The notes: generated by a model not told the origin, from the sequence alone. A stretch of 64,000 nucleotides of DNA from an uncultured Ruminococcus sp. (GCA_902767845.1 CACXIV010000013.1:1-64000), one strand, 5' to 3'. Shown: positions 43,368 through 53,154, counted from the first letter of the stretch. Numbers and translations: made by a program.

Positions 43368-45648
43368 AGTTCTCGGTTATGCGCATGGCCACAGCCGTGA
43401 TATCGTCATCCCTGCTCTCGGCTCTGCGCCTGATCGCCTCCTCGACCACCGCTCGGGCAAGCTCCTGAGTGCTGCCCTTGTTCCACGTCTTTATCAGCTT
43501 TTCAAGCCACTTGTCATCGCCTGTTACGGCGCCGTCTGAAACCATAACCACCATATCTCCGACCTTGATATTGTTCAGTATTCCCGCGGGCATGGAGGGC
43601 ATTTCTTTCTTTATCACCCTGCCGCCCTTCTTTATAAACGTCGCGGCTCCGCCTGCCTTTTTAAGAGTCACCGTGCCCGTGTAAAGATCAATGCCTGCCA
43701 GATCGACGGTGGACAGACTCTCGTCGTCGCTCTTTATCATCAACGCCGAGTTGACTATTTGCAGCGAGCTGTCCGCGCTCAGTCCTGAGCGAAGCAGCCT
43801 TCCCATTACCGACGCCGCCATGTTTCCGTCAACGGCAGCCCTGCCGCCTGTTCCCATGCCGTCGCAGACAAGGGCGTAGGTGTTTCCGCGGCCGTCGTTG
43901 AAGTAATCTATGCAGTCGCCGCACAGCTTGCCGCAGTCAGCTATGTGCTGATCGGTGCCGATCTCGACGTCGTAATTCGGAAGCTCGCACAGCGCGGCTC
44001 TGATCCTTCCGCTCTCGCAGGTGATCGTGGGCAGGTCGAACCGCCTTTGGCAGCACTTTGAAACTACCCTCGAAAGCTGACCGCGCTTGAGCTCCCTGCC
44101 TTTCGCTCCGAGTATCAGCTCAACGCTCATCCTGCCGTTTTCTCCTTCAAGGCATGAACACTCTATCGGCGCGGCTCCCAGCGTGGTGAGCTCGCTGATT
44201 ATCCTGCCGGCAGCGTCGCTGTCGCTGTTTTTCACCGCCGCAAATTCCTTTGAAAGATCGCTTAGTATGTCGCTGACCCCGGCGAACTGCCCGGCTACTA
44301 CTCCGCGGATCTCGCCTACCCTGCGCTCCGCCTCCTGCAGCGACTGGAGCTTTTTGTAATTCTCGGTCATGCTCGCGGCGATCTCGCTCTTTTTGCAGCA
44401 GTTCTTTATAAACGCCGCCTCGACCTCCCCGGCGCTGATGCTTCCCTTGGAGCCGAGCTCCTCCTCAAGGCGGAAGAAGTCGTCCTTTGTGACTCCGCCC
44501 TTGTGCTCGTAGCAGTACATTTTCAGTCCGCAGCCCGAGCACACCTCGTCTGCCACGTTCCTGCACACCCAGTCAAAGGTTGGGGAGTACATCTCGCCCA
44601 TTTTTTCGGACACGCTCTCAACGTCGTTTTTTACGTTGCGTATCGCGGACGAGGCAAAGCCCAGCCGCGCGATAAGGTTTTTGCGAAGCGCCTCGCCCAG
44701 CGAGGGATCGCGCTCCCTGTTGAACACGGGCGAGATAAATCCGCCGACGCTTTTTGGCAATATCAAAAAAATCGCCGCTCCGACAGCGCCCTCCACGAGC
44801 GTTCCCGCGGGCATTTTTTCTCCGCCGAAGGCAAGGCTCATAAGGAAATCGGCGGTGACGAACGACAAAGCGACACCGATTTTCCCGAGCGGAGCGAACA
44901 GCCCTGCCATCAGTCCGCCGAAGGAGTAGCCTCCGCAGATATAGCCCTGCTCAAACGAGGCGAGGCTGAACACCGCGCCCGTAGCCGCTCCGCTGACAGC
45001 TCCGCCGTTGACTCCTCCGTAGCGCGCGCAGAGCAAAACCGCGATGACCGCGATTATCCTGCCCAGCGAGATGTTCTCTATCGCGACCGACCCGAGCGAG
45101 AGCATCAGCACGCAGCCCGTCATCACCACGCAGGCGGTCTCCTGAGCCGTATACGCTCCGATGCTCCGCTTGCCGTACGAAAGCCGCACGGTGTAGGCGA
45201 TAAAGTACGCCGCCACCGCCGCCAGCGCGGCCTCTATAAAGCTGCCGGTGACCGTCTCCATCGTTCCGACTCCGCCCAAAGCGAGGGCGACCCCGGTCGC
45301 CGCGGTCGGCACAAAGGCGCAGACAGGCGCGAACAGCTTGCCCGAGCTTATCTTTAGATCGCTCAGCAGCCACCTTGCGCAGCCGATCGCGATGATAACC
45401 GCTATATAACGAAAGCTGTCGGAGGGCTTGAGCAGGATATATCCCAGCGCCGCTCCGAGCAGCGAGGGCAGCAGCCTCTGCTTCGGCACCGAAGCCGCGT
45501 ACGAGGCTCCGAACGGCGCCATGTCGCCGAGGACGGCTCCCCTTGTGATCAGCGTTCCGCAGGCAAAATACAAAACATTCTGTCCGGCGTTTCTTATAAA
45601 ATCCGTTTGAACGGCGCGTGCGCGCCGCATTGTTTTTGCGTTTGTCAT
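43366..45648 (-). CDS. spoIIE: Stage II sporulation protein E
   Basis: A membrane-bound PP2C-type serine phosphatase that dephosphorylates SpoIIAA and so activates sigma-F in the forespore. The 760-residue protein has about ten N-terminal membrane helices (30-320), a middle regulatory part with cysteine-rich CSGCGLKMYC, and the phosphatase domain with LVCDGMGTGGRAAVDGN near residue 560 and SDGAVTGDD. Ribosome site AAGGATG. It has a Spo0A-type promoter upstream. With spmA/B it marks the sporulation programme. Confidence 0.94.
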   Translation of the reverse strand: MTNAKTMRRARAVQTDFIRNAGQNVLYFACGTLITRGAVLGDMAPFGASYAASVPKQRLLPSLLGAALGYILLKPSDSFRYIAVIIAIGCARWLLSDLKISSGKLFAPVCAFVPTAATGVALALGGVGTMETVTGSFIEAALAAVAAYFIAYTVRLSYGKRSIGAYTAQETACVVMTGCVLMLSLGSVAIENISLGRIIAVIAVLLCARYGGVNGGAVSGAATGAVFSLASFEQGYICGGYSFGGLMAGLFAPLGKIGVALSFVTADFLMSLAFGGEKMPAGTLVEGAVGAAIFLILPKSVGGFISPVFNRERDPSLGEALRKNLIARLGFASSAIRNVKNDVESVSEKMGEMYSPTFDWVCRNVADEVCSGCGLKMYCYEHKGGVTKDDFFRLEEELGSKGSISAGEVEAAFIKNCCKKSEIAASMTENYKKLQSLQEAERRVGEIRGVVAGQFAGVSDILSDLSKEFAAVKNSDSDAAGRIISELTTLGAAPIECSCLEGENGRMSVELILGAKGRELKRGQLSRVVSKCCQRRFDLPTITCESGRIRAALCELPNYDVEIGTDQHIADCGKLCGDCIDYFNDGRGNTYALVCDGMGTGGRAAVDGNMAASVMGRLLRSGLSADSSLQIVNSALMIKSDDESLSTVDLAGIDLYTGTVTLKKAGGAATFIKKGGRVIKKEMPSMPAGILNNIKVGDMVVMVSDGAVTGDDKWLEKLIKTWNKGSTQELARAVVEEAIRRRAESRDDDITAVAMRITEN

Positions 45649-45678
45649 TTTTTACATCCTTCATTTTGTTCTGAGTAT

Positions 45679-45712
45679 ATTATATTGCGGACGCGCCGAC
45701 GGATTTGTCGCT
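45679..45712 (-). promoter_or_regulatory. Spo0A-type promoter of spoIIE
   Basis: On the minus strand GCGACA (45706-45711) and TATAAT (45679-45684) are 21 bases apart, the spacing known for the Spo0A-dependent spoIIE and spoIIG promoters of Bacillus. A 0A-box-like TTTGTCGCT (7 of 9 to TTTGTCGAA) overlaps the -35 (45704-45712). This combination suggests activation by Spo0A. Confidence 0.55.
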
Positions 45713-45741
45713 GTGAGGATGAATATTTTTAGATTGTTTTA

Positions 45742-45770
45742 TTGTAAAACCGAAGCTTTTAGATTATAAT
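45742..45770 (+). promoter_or_regulatory. Promoter of ruvX
   Basis: TTGTAA (45742-45747), 17 bases, TATAAT (45765-45770), 29 bases before the ruvX start. Divergent from spoIIE. Confidence 0.8.
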
Positions 45771-45799
45771 GTATATATTAATGCGAAAGGATTTTTATT

Positions 45800-46222
45800 A
45801 TGATAATAATGTCGGTTGACTTGGGAAAAGCGAGAACGGGCATAGCCGTGTGCGACAAAAGCGAGTTTTTGGCGTCGCCGTACACCGTTATTTTTGAGAA
45901 ATCCCCGAAACGGCTTAAAGAAAAGGTCGCTCAGGCTGCTAAAGACACCGGAGCGGAGCTTATCGTTGTTGGCCTGCCGAAGAACATGGACGGCACCGAG
46001 GGCGAAAGCGCTCTTAACGCGCGAGCCTTTGCCGAAGAGCTCGGCGGGCTGACCGGTACAAAAACCGTCATGCAGGACGAGAGGGGCACGACCGTGACCG
46101 CTCACAACTACCTCAACGCCACCAACACCCGCGGAAAAAAGCGGAAAAACACGGTCGACGCCGTCGCCGCCGTGATCATTCTTCAGGATTATCTTGACGC
46201 GAAGAAAAACAGGGAGATATAA
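45800..46222 (+). CDS. ruvX: Putative Holliday junction resolvase / pre-16S rRNA nuclease
   Basis: A 140-residue RNase H-fold nuclease (YqgF/RuvX) that acts on Holliday junctions or matures the 5' end of 16S rRNA. The pattern MSVDLGKARTGIAVCD, VVGLPKNMDGTEG, and the C-terminal VDAVAAVIIL with catalytic Asp fits. Ribosome site GAAAGGA. Between it and the next gene is a 13-bp hairpin (46251-46285) with internal Ts. Confidence 0.93.
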   Translation: MIIMSVDLGKARTGIAVCDKSEFLASPYTVIFEKSPKRLKEKVAQAAKDTGAELIVVGLPKNMDGTEGESALNARAFAEELGGLTGTKTVMQDERGTTVTAHNYLNATNTRGKKRKNTVDAVAAVIILQDYLDAKKNREI

Positions 46223-46288
46223 AAATCAAAGCCGGTATTTTTCAGGCTCTGCTCAAAAATCCGCTGTTTTATGCGGTTTTTGAGCTGA

Positions 46289-46355
46289 CGCAACCCGTGG
46301 TTGCGGAGATGTAAAGCGGAATATATGGCGCAACTCGGGCAGTTGCGTGTATAAT
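46289..46355 (+). promoter_or_regulatory. Paired palindromic operator and -10 before the membrane HTH gene
   Basis: Two inverted repeats share the arms CGCAAC/GTTGCG: 46289-46305 (5-base gap) and 46329-46347 (7-base gap), centres about 41 bases apart. TATAAT (46350-46355) follows the second, and the -35 region falls within it and is poor. The layout suggests a repressor or activator site, possibly the product of the gene that follows. Confidence 0.6.
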
Positions 46356-46384
46356 TAGGGCACAAAAACAACGGAGGTACAATC

Positions 46385-47242
46385 ATGAATATCGAAACAG
46401 CCAACAGACTTCTTCAATACAGAAAACAACACAACCTCAGCCAGGAGGAGCTTGCCGAAAAGATCGGCGTAAGCCGTCAGGCGGTGTCAAAATGGGAGCG
46501 GAGCGAGGCGTCGCCCGACACCGATAACCTTATAAGCCTTGCCGAGGTATACGGCGTAAGCCTTGACGAGCTTTTAAAAGGGAAACAGGAATCATCCGAC
46601 CACGCCGAGGACAATACCGAAAGCGCCGCGGAAACTTCCGAGCCCGAAAGCTCAGACGAAGCTGCCGATGAACAAACCAACTTTGTCCGCGAGGACAGGG
46701 TGTCGTTCAAAAACGGTATCCATGTCGACAGCAAGGACGGCGACCATGTTCACATCAACCGCAAAAACGGAATAAACGTAGACTCAAAGGACGGCAACAA
46801 GGTTCACGTCGGCTGGGACGGCATCCATGTTGAGGAAAACGGAAAGGAGCGCGTTTACACCGACGAGAACGGCCACGTAATGGTTGACGAAAAGCTAAAA
46901 ACCACATATTCCGAGAGTCCGAGGCACAAGGCGTTCAACCGCTTCCCGTTTTGGGCGATCGCGCTGGCGGCATTTTTGGCATGGGGGTTCAGCGGAGTTC
47001 TCTTCGGCTGGTCGCTCTCGTGGATATGCTTTTTGAGCATACCGATCTACTACTCGGTTGTTGACGCGATCTTCAAGCGCAACCCGTGCCACTTCGCGTT
47101 CCCCGTGCTCTGCGCGGCGGCGTACATAATCTTCGGCTACTTCAATGTGTGCGGCGGATGGGCGTACGGCTGGATCGTGTTCCTCGCCATCCCGGTCTAC
47201 TACATCATCTGCTCGATCATCAAGCCGAAAGAAAGCGAATGA
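46385..47242 (+). CDS. Membrane-bound XRE-type HTH regulator with internal repeats
   Basis: A 285-residue protein. Residues 5-65 are a Cro/C1-type HTH (LSQEELAEKIGVSRQAVSKWERS). An acidic linker (66-95) leads to three repeats of about 18 residues (106-165; NGIHVDSKDGDHVHINRK, NGINVDSKDGNKVHVGWD, then a degenerate one). Four membrane helices follow (about 180-280). The repeats look like short beta strands and may form a beta roll. Ribosome site GGAGGTAC. Regulation of its own promoter is plausible from the operators ahead. Confidence 0.88.
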   Translation: MNIETANRLLQYRKQHNLSQEELAEKIGVSRQAVSKWERSEASPDTDNLISLAEVYGVSLDELLKGKQESSDHAEDNTESAAETSEPESSDEAADEQTNFVREDRVSFKNGIHVDSKDGDHVHINRKNGINVDSKDGNKVHVGWDGIHVEENGKERVYTDENGHVMVDEKLKTTYSESPRHKAFNRFPFWAIALAAFLAWGFSGVLFGWSLSWICFLSIPIYYSVVDAIFKRNPCHFAFPVLCAAAYIIFGYFNVCGGWAYGWIVFLAIPVYYIICSIIKPKESE

Positions 47243-47321
47243 TCTTAATGCTTTGACAAACCCTAATTTTTTCGGGCTCAATCAAACTTTTGACAGAGCC
47301 GTACTTTAATACAAATTTAAT

Positions 47322-47362
47322 AAGCGCCCCGATCCAAACCGAAGGATCGGGGCGCTTTTAAT
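47322..47362. terminator. Bidirectional terminator, HTH gene and glgA
   Basis: AAGCGCCCCGATCC pairs with GGATCGGGGCGCTT around an 8-base loop, with a T run on the plus side and a poorer one on the minus side. Confidence 0.88.
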
Positions 47363-47429
47363 AATAGCTACTGTATTTTTTTACTGACCGCGTTTTTGAC
47401 CGCGAAGGTCATTCCGCAGAAAACCGAAA

Positions 47430-48857
47430 TCAGTTCCAGTTGAGTGTGTCGCTGTAGACGTTGATGTAGTCCTGAGCGGAACGCTCCCAGCTGTTGTCGC
47501 TCATCATGGCGCGCCACATGAGCTGGTGCCAGCCCTGATCGTCCTGAATACCCCAGAGGGCGCGGCGAACAGCGTGCTGCATGTCGGCTGTGTAGTAGTT
47601 CTTGAAGGTGAAGCCGTTGCCGTAGTTATCGGCTGAATCGAATACAGAGTCCTTAAGACCGCCAACCTCGCGTACTACGGGGATAGTGCCGTAGCGCAGA
47701 GCGATCATCTGAGAAAGGCCGCAGGGCTCCTGAGCGGAAGGCATGAGGAAGATATCCGCGCCGGAGTAGATCTTACGGGCAAGCTCGGGAACAAAGCCGT
47801 GGCAGAAAATGAGTCTGCCGGGGTATTTTGCCTGCATATAGTTGAAGAAGTCCTCGTACTCCTTATCGCCCGAGCCGAGAATTACGAACTGCATGTTCTC
47901 GGTGTTCATGAGCTCCTCAAGACCCATACGAACAAGGTCAAGACCCTTGTGAGAAACAAGACGGGTAACCATCGCGACAAGCGGAATACTCCAGTTGACC
48001 TCAAGAGTAAGTCTTTCCTGAAGCGCGCGCTTGCACTCGCCCTTGCCGCTCATATCCTCTTTGGTGTAGTTGCGGTAGATCTGGTAGTCGGTGGCGGGAT
48101 CGTAGCTTGCCAGGTCGATTCCGTTCTTGATACCGCAGAGCTTGTAATGACGGAGATTGAGCTCGTCATGGAGTCCCCAGCTGTACCACGGATCCTTGAT
48201 CTCGGCGGCGTAGCTCGGAGATACGGTCGAAACTCTTGTAGAGGTCTCGATAGCGCCCTTCATCATGTTGAGCTTGCCGTTCATCTCGAGGATCTTTGTC
48301 TCGCTCGCGGGGATACCAACGCACTCGGTGTTGACCTCCCAGCCGTACTCGCCCTGATACTGGATGTTGTGGATAGTGAACAGGCTCTTGATGTTGTAGT
48401 ACCACGGTCTGTGCGAATAGAACAGATAGTAGTAAGTGGGAACAAGAGCTGTCTGCCAGTCGTTGGCATGGATGATATCGGGATGGAAGTCGATATACGG
48501 AAGCATCTCGAGGATAGCGCGCGAGAAGAAAGCGAATCTCTCGGCGTCGTCATAATGGCCGTACAGGGTGCCGCGCTTGAAGTAATACTCGTTGTCGATA
48601 AAGTAGTAGGTACAGTCGTTCCAGCGAGCCCAGAAGAGTCCGCAGTACTGGTGACGCCACGCTACGGGTACGGTGAAGTTGGTGATGAAATTCATCTGGT
48701 TTTTAAGGTCCTGGGGGATCGTACCGTAGAGCGGAACAACGATTCGGCAATCCTGACCTTTTCTGCATAGTGTGTGCGGAAGGCTGCCCGCAACATCGGC
48801 AAGTCCGCCGCTGCCGCAGAAAGGATTAGCCTCTGACGCGCAGTATAATATTCTCAT
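47430..48857 (-). CDS. glgA: Glycogen synthase (GT5)
   Basis: Extends alpha-1,4-glucan from ADP-glucose. The 475-residue GT5 enzyme starts with MRILYCASEANPF and shows FHPDIIHANDWQTALVP, VSPSYAAEI, and the C-terminal GSGDKEYEDF and SAQEPCGLSQ motif. The usual KTGGLxDV near the start is GSGGLADV here, so the Lys that contacts the sugar nucleotide is absent; several Clostridial GlgA proteins have a like change. Last gene of the glgBCDA operon. Confidence 0.93.
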   Translation of the reverse strand: MRILYCASEANPFCGSGGLADVAGSLPHTLCRKGQDCRIVVPLYGTIPQDLKNQMNFITNFTVPVAWRHQYCGLFWARWNDCTYYFIDNEYYFKRGTLYGHYDDAERFAFFSRAILEMLPYIDFHPDIIHANDWQTALVPTYYYLFYSHRPWYYNIKSLFTIHNIQYQGEYGWEVNTECVGIPASETKILEMNGKLNMMKGAIETSTRVSTVSPSYAAEIKDPWYSWGLHDELNLRHYKLCGIKNGIDLASYDPATDYQIYRNYTKEDMSGKGECKRALQERLTLEVNWSIPLVAMVTRLVSHKGLDLVRMGLEELMNTENMQFVILGSGDKEYEDFFNYMQAKYPGRLIFCHGFVPELARKIYSGADIFLMPSAQEPCGLSQMIALRYGTIPVVREVGGLKDSVFDSADNYGNGFTFKNYYTADMQHAVRRALWGIQDDQGWHQLMWRAMMSDNSWERSAQDYINVYSDTLNWN

Positions 48858-48883
48858 TTTCTTTTCCTCCTAAACTCACACTG

Positions 48884-49993
48884 TTAAACAACAGATTTTT
48901 TAGCTATATAAATCGGATATGAGTCAAAGCCCATCAGCGAACGCTCGTCCTTTACGGTGACGTCCTTGTCGATGATAACATAGTTGAGCTTCGTATCCTT
49001 GCCGATCTTTGTGTCCTGCATGATAATGCAGTTTGAAAGCTTCGCGCCCTTGCCGACGTAAACGCCCTTGGAAATAACGCAGTTCTCGACCTCGCCGTCG
49101 ATCACGCAGCCCTGAGCGATGATCGAGTTCTTAACTCTGCTGTCGAGTCCGTAGCGCGAGGGAGCGTCGTCTCTTACCTTGGTGTAGATCGGGCGCTTGG
49201 GATTGAACAGAGCGTCTCTAACATCCTTCTTCATCAAGTCCATATTGAAATCGAAGTAGGAATTGATCGAGGAAACGACCGCGGTGTAGCCCGTGTTCTC
49301 GTAAGCGAAGACCTTGTATTTATCAAGCGACATCTGGATGTGACGCTTTGCGTCGAGCTGATTTACGCTGAGCGCGTTGCGGATCTCCTCCATGAGCACC
49401 GACTTTTTGATGAGCATCGAGCCGTAAACCTGATTTACCTCGACGTCGCCGATCTCGGGGGTGATCCTGACCTGAGTTACCTTGCCGCTGTCGTCGGTCT
49501 CGACGGTGAGCGGACGGTCGTAGCCCGCGGGAACGACTCCGCGTCTGTAAACAAAGGTAACGTCGGCGTCGTTCTTTGAATGGAAATCAAACAGTGCGTT
49601 GTAATCGAAGTTCGTTACTACGTTGCCGGGAGAGATAAGCACATATTCCTCGCGGCAGTGATCTATATAGCCGTGCATGTTATAGATCGTCTCAATGTAA
49701 TTTGAGAAGTTCTTTCCGTCGTAGGGGGTGAGCAGAGTAAGGTTGCTTCTTCTCTTTGAAAGATCGTAAGCGCTGCCCGAACCGACATGGTCGGTAAGCG
49801 ACAGGAAGTTGCTCTTTGCGATGATGCCGACGTTGTTTACGCCGGAGTTTGACATATTGGAAAGAACAAAGTCGATCAGCCTGTATTTACCGCCGATGGG
49901 GATACTGGCAACCGTGCGCGAAGCGGAAAGCTCCGGAATTTTGTCGCTCATTGTATCGGCAAAAACCAAACCAAGTACATCATTACTTCTCAT
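48884..49993 (-). CDS. glgD: ADP-glucose pyrophosphorylase GlgD subunit
   Basis: A 369-residue GlgC paralogue with no or low activity that, in Bacillus/Clostridia, pairs with GlgC and raises activity of ADP-glucose synthesis. It has the nucleotidyltransferase fold start [11 protein letters not shown] and [22 protein letters not shown] (quoted in part), and a left-handed beta-helix C-terminus; the catalytic GGxGxRL loop is missing as in other GlgD. ATG at 49993 has GAGGAGG 9 bases ahead and overlaps the glgC stop by 11 bases. Confidence 0.92.
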   Translation of the reverse strand: MRSNDVLGLVFADTMSDKIPELSASRTVASIPIGGKYRLIDFVLSNMSNSGVNNVGIIAKSNFLSLTDHVGSGSAYDLSKRRSNLTLLTPYDGKNFSNYIETIYNMHGYIDHCREEYVLISPGNVVTNFDYNALFDFHSKNDADVTFVYRRGVVPAGYDRPLTVETDDSGKVTQVRITPEIGDVEVNQVYGSMLIKKSVLMEEIRNALSVNQLDAKRHIQMSLDKYKVFAYENTGYTAVVSSINSYFDFNMDLMKKDVRDALFNPKRPIYTKVRDDAPSRYGLDSRVKNSIIAQGCVIDGEVENCVISKGVYVGKGAKLSNCIIMQDTKIGKDTKLNYVIIDKDVTVKDERSLMGFDSYPIYIAKKSVV

Positions 49994-51197
49994 TACCTGC
50001 AACCTCCTCGCTGTCTATCATTTCTTTTGCTTTGACAACCGCGCCGTCCGCGATAACGGTGTTTTCTCCGATAACCGCGATGCCCCAGTTGTCACGGTTC
50101 TCGACCTCCTCGGGTCTTTGACCGATCTTCGCGTTCTTGCCGATAACGGTGTTTTCGGCGACGATCGCGAACTGAACGTTGGCTCCGTCCTCAATTACCG
50201 CGCCGGGCATAATGATCGAGGAATTGACCGTTGCGCCCTTGCCTACCGTAACGCCCGAGAAAAGAATAGAAAACTCAAGGTTACCCTCAACGTTGCAGCC
50301 GTCGGCGACAAGCGAATTTTGGATGTTCGCGTCGGGTGAAACATAGTGAGGCGGCATCATGGGATTGCGCGAATAAATGTCTTTGAGGTCAAGCGTTACC
50401 TTGGGATCGAGCAGATCCATGTTTGCTTCCCAGAGGCTGTCGATGGTTCCGACGTCCTTCCAGTAGCCCTCAAACGGATAAGCGAACATTCTCTCGCCGG
50501 CATTGAGCATCGCGGGAAGAACGTCCTTGCCGAAGTCGTGGCTCGAGCCTTCAAGCTCCGCGTCCTCGGTCAGGTACTTTCTGAGCTCCTTCCAGCTGAA
50601 AATGTAGATACCCATTGAAGCGTTGGTGCTCTTGGGATGCTCGGGCTTTTCATCAAACTCGTAGATCTCGCCGTTTTCGTAGGTATTGAGGATACCGAAC
50701 CTCGACGCCTCCTCCATCGGCACGTCGATAACGGCGATGGTGCAGGCAGCGTTCTTTTCCTTGTGATACTCAAGCATCTTGTTGTAGTCCATCTTGTAGA
50801 TGTGGTCGCCCGAAAGAATTACAACATAGTCGGGATCGTAGCGCTCGATATAGTTGATATTCTGGTAGATCGCGTTAGCGGTGCCCGAATACCAGTCTGC
50901 GCCCTGAATAGCCTGATAAGGGCTAAGGCAGTTAACTCCGGAGTGCATTCCGTCCAGATCCCACGGCTGGCCGTTTCCGATGTACTCGTTTAAGATAAGC
51001 GGCTGGTACTGAGTCAGGATACCAACTGCCTCGATGCCCGAATTAACGCAGTTTGAAAGCGGAAAGTCGATAATGCGGTACTTTCCTCCAAACGGCACGG
51101 CGGGCTTGGCAAGCTTCTTGGTCAGCACGCCGAGGCGCGAGCCCTGACCGCCTGCAAGCAGCATTGCCACTACTTCCTGTTTTGGGAACATTTGCAT
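49983..51197 (-). CDS. glgC: ADP-glucose pyrophosphorylase catalytic subunit
   Basis: Makes ADP-glucose from glucose-1-phosphate and ATP, the committed step of bacterial glycogen synthesis. The 404-residue protein has the signature [30 protein letters not shown] segment ([14 protein letters not shown]), [12 protein letters not shown], and a beta-helix C-terminus. Ribosome site TTGGAGG. Overlaps glgD. Confidence 0.96.
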   Translation of the reverse strand: MQMFPKQEVVAMLLAGGQGSRLGVLTKKLAKPAVPFGGKYRIIDFPLSNCVNSGIEAVGILTQYQPLILNEYIGNGQPWDLDGMHSGVNCLSPYQAIQGADWYSGTANAIYQNINYIERYDPDYVVILSGDHIYKMDYNKMLEYHKEKNAACTIAVIDVPMEEASRFGILNTYENGEIYEFDEKPEHPKSTNASMGIYIFSWKELRKYLTEDAELEGSSHDFGKDVLPAMLNAGERMFAYPFEGYWKDVGTIDSLWEANMDLLDPKVTLDLKDIYSRNPMMPPHYVSPDANIQNSLVADGCNVEGNLEFSILFSGVTVGKGATVNSSIIMPGAVIEDGANVQFAIVAENTVIGKNAKIGQRPEEVENRDNWGIAVIGENTVIADGAVVKAKEMIDSEEVAGNEK

Positions 51198-51249
51198 GCA
51201 AATACCTCCAATATAATAAATTTATTCTTTCTGTATTTATTCAGGCGGC

Positions 51250-53154
51250 TTATTCGTCCGTTACCGCCTGCCTGCACTTTAGGTAAATAACACCCATAGG
51301 CGGCAGGGTGAGCGAAAGCCCCTGATTGCAGCCGTGAATTTTCATCAGAGTGGGCTTTATGCCCTCTCCGTTAGTGACCCCCGAGCCGCCGAAGTCGACG
51401 TCGTCGGAGTTGAATACCTCGTCGTAAATGCCGAACACCGGCACGCCGATCAGGTATTTCTCATGCTTTACGGGTCTGAAATTGCAGACCGCGATGATCT
51501 CGTTGCCGCTCTCGTCGGTACGCTTGAACGCGATCACGCTGTTTGTGTAGTCGTCGTGATGGATCCAGTCAAAGCCCTTCCAGATTGCGTCGCGCTCGTA
51601 AAACGGGCTGTTGTCGACATAGAACTTGTTTAGCGTTCTGAAAAAGACCTGAAGCTGGGCGTGATTCTTGCTGTCGAGGAACTCCCAGTCGACGATACCG
51701 TCGACGTCCCATTCCTCAAGCTGGCCGATCTCGGTGCCCATAAAGATGAGCTTTTTGCCGGGATGAGCGAACATGTAGGTGATGAACGCCCTGAGTCCGG
51801 CGAGCCTGTCGCCGTCGTTGCCGGGCATTTTGCTTAGAATTGAGCCCTTGCCGGGAGAAACCTCGTCGTGAGAAACCGGCAGGACAAAGTGCTCGGAAAA
51901 AGCGTAGAAAAAGCTGAACGTGAGGTTGTCGTGGTTGAACGGGCGCCACTGGGGATCGAGCGTCATGTAATTGAGCATGTCGTTCATCCAGCCGCGGTTC
52001 CACTTGTAATCAAAGCCGAGACCGCCGTCCTCGATCTTGTGGGTCAGCTTAGGCCACGAGGTCGTTTCCTCGGCGAACATCAGCGCTCCCTCGCAGAACA
52101 TGTGCACCGCGGTGTTGAGGCGCTTTACAAAGTCGATAGCCTCAAGATTCTCCTTGCCGCCGAACTTGTTTGGCGACCACTCGCCCTTTTTCTTGCCGTA
52201 GTCGAGGTACAGCATTGACGACAGCGCGCCAACCCTGAGTCCGTCGATGTGGTAGGTGTTGATCCAGAACACCGCGCAGGATACGAGAAAGCTGATGACC
52301 TCGGGCTTTGTGAAGTCGAACAGGCAGGTGTCCCACGACGGGCGCTCGCCGAGCTTGGGATCCTCGCTCTCGAAAAGCGGAGTTCCGTCAAAGCGCTCGA
52401 GCGCGAAACTGTCCTTCGGGAAATTCGAGGGCACCCAGTCCATGATGACCCCGATACCAGCCTGATGGAGCTTATCGATCAAAAACATCAGATCCTGCGG
52501 AGTTCCGTAGCGCGAGGTCGCGGCGTAATAACCCGTGGTCTGGTATCCCCAGCTTCCGTCAAAGGGGTGCTCCATTAGCGGCATGAACTGCACGTGGGTG
52601 TAGTGCATGTCGGTCAGATAATCGACAAGCTCGTCCGCGAGCTGACGATAGGTGTAAAAGCTGCCGTCAGGGCGGCGCTTCCACGAGCCGGCGTGAACCT
52701 CGTAAATATTCATCGGAGCCTTTAGGGAATCCGTGGTTTTTCTGCGGTTGAGCCACTCGCCGTCCTGCCATTCGTGACCCGAGAGCCCGTGCACGACGGA
52801 GGCGTTGTCCGGCCTTTTCTCCGCGTAAAACGCAAAGGGATCGGACTTCATTATTTTTTCAAACCAAGGGGTCTCGATACAGTATTTGTACGTTTCGCCC
52901 TCAAGGGAGCCCTCGATAAACAGCTCCCAGACGCCCTCCTCGGTCTTGCTCATGTAATTTTCGTTTTTATTCCAGTTGTTAAAGCTGCCCACCACCGAAA
53001 CGCTGAGGGCGTTCGGCGCCCATACTCTGAAAAGCGCGCCCTCTTTTCCGCCGCGGCTCGCGAGGTGAGCGCCGAAATATTCATAGGCAGTCGCGGCGTC
53101 GCCCTCAAAAAAACGCTTGGGCAGGCTGCGTTCCTCGCTGAAGCTGTAATTCAT
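51250..53154 (-). CDS. glgB: 1,4-alpha-glucan branching enzyme homologue lacking the nucleophile
   Basis: A 634-residue GH13 protein. N-terminal CBM48 domain (about 40-130; GALFRVWAPNALSVSVVGSFN) and barrel. Region II reads DGLRVGALSSMLYLDYG: Gly309 stands where the nucleophile Asp of E. coli (Asp405, RVDAV) belongs, codon GGC at 52228-52230. The acid Glu (MFAEETTSWP) and the third Asp (SHDEV) remain, but VHGKKS next to it has become SPGKGS. So it may not branch glucan. ATG at 53154 has AGGAG 8 bases ahead. First gene of glgBCDA. Confidence 0.9.
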   Translation of the reverse strand: MNYSFSEERSLPKRFFEGDAATAYEYFGAHLASRGGKEGALFRVWAPNALSVSVVGSFNNWNKNENYMSKTEEGVWELFIEGSLEGETYKYCIETPWFEKIMKSDPFAFYAEKRPDNASVVHGLSGHEWQDGEWLNRRKTTDSLKAPMNIYEVHAGSWKRRPDGSFYTYRQLADELVDYLTDMHYTHVQFMPLMEHPFDGSWGYQTTGYYAATSRYGTPQDLMFLIDKLHQAGIGVIMDWVPSNFPKDSFALERFDGTPLFESEDPKLGERPSWDTCLFDFTKPEVISFLVSCAVFWINTYHIDGLRVGALSSMLYLDYGKKKGEWSPNKFGGKENLEAIDFVKRLNTAVHMFCEGALMFAEETTSWPKLTHKIEDGGLGFDYKWNRGWMNDMLNYMTLDPQWRPFNHDNLTFSFFYAFSEHFVLPVSHDEVSPGKGSILSKMPGNDGDRLAGLRAFITYMFAHPGKKLIFMGTEIGQLEEWDVDGIVDWEFLDSKNHAQLQVFFRTLNKFYVDNSPFYERDAIWKGFDWIHHDDYTNSVIAFKRTDESGNEIIAVCNFRPVKHEKYLIGVPVFGIYDEVFNSDDVDFGGSGVTNGEGIKPTLMKIHGCNQGLSLTLPPMGVIYLKCRQAVTDE

